NCBI GenBank assembly: GCA_023433965.1
Contig: JAEYTQ010000598.1
Location: 1-7,024, forward strand
Length of the DNA stretch: 7,024 nucleotides
Origin: Pseudomonadota bacterium
Lineage (GTDB): Bacteria > Pseudomonadota > Alphaproteobacteria > Rhizobiales > Xanthobacteraceae
Direction of reading: 5' to 3'
Shown: positions 6,918 to 7,024 of the stretch, piece after piece
Numbering within the stretch: the stretch's first letter is position 1
Layout: each line of letters opens with the position of its first letter
Made by a program: the position numbers and the translations under genes
The notes under the pieces: generated by a model
What the model was told of the DNA's origin: nothing
The model's database searches: none
The model's input: only the letters and a program-made list of their open reading frames with translations

Positions 6918-7024
6918 GATCTTCACCGAAACCTAGGCTTGGCAGGCCTCAAAAACAAGGACCAAGGCAACGCCAATTCGCTGTCGGCGCTAGGTAATCT
7001 TGCTAGTGTTAATCGGTCGCAGGC

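Noticed and set aside
6923..7024. minus-strand open frame reaching the right edge, possible 3' end of an upstream gene such as scpB
   Set aside because: Open for 33 codons to TGA at 6923, but the residues (for example ELALPWSLFLRPAKPRFR) do not resemble a ScpB tail, and the length is not significant.

Overview
The window is high-GC alphaproteobacterial chromosome. Gene order, protein sequences and a cloverleaf-type intergenic repeat of the kind seen in Bradyrhizobium suggest Bradyrhizobium or a close relative (Nitrobacteraceae). That assignment comes from recognition, not from a database search. The region is almost entirely housekeeping genes, nearly all on the minus strand. I see no phage, plasmid, transposon, CRISPR or secondary-metabolism content, and no clear undescribed multi-gene system.

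Reading in the direction of transcription (right to left), the window opens with the twin-arginine translocase genes tatA, tatB and tatC. tatB and tatC overlap by an ATGA; tatA and tatB are separated by a hairpin-rich spacer. Next comes a 188-base gap holding a three-hairpin repeat, then serS (seryl-tRNA synthetase), a small unrecognised conserved-looking gene (120 aa), surE (5'-nucleotidase), pcm (protein-L-isoaspartate methyltransferase), and the 5' part of a LysM/M23 lipoprotein gene in the nlpD position. The last gene runs off the left edge with 353 codons visible, and its peptidase domain lies mostly outside the window.

The order surE-pcm-nlpD matches the stationary-phase survival cluster of gammaproteobacteria (there followed by rpoS). 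Here it is interrupted by one gene on the opposite strand. That gene encodes a 123-aa stand-alone receiver protein with a complete phosphorylation site and the PFxFATGY signature of the 'FAT GUY' single-domain response regulators, which are linked to HWE-kinase and general-stress signalling in alphaproteobacteria. Its start is divergent from pcm across a 214-base spacer, and its end is convergent with surE, with only two bases between the stop codons.

Functionally the window covers export of folded proteins (Tat), serine charging, nucleotide and damaged-protein housekeeping (SurE, Pcm), cell-wall remodelling (LysM/M23) and one phosphotransfer protein. The points worth a second look are the inserted response regulator, back-to-back GGAAC motifs between it and pcm, the cloverleaf repeat between tatC and serS, the hairpins around tatA/tatB, and the small unknown gene between serS and surE.
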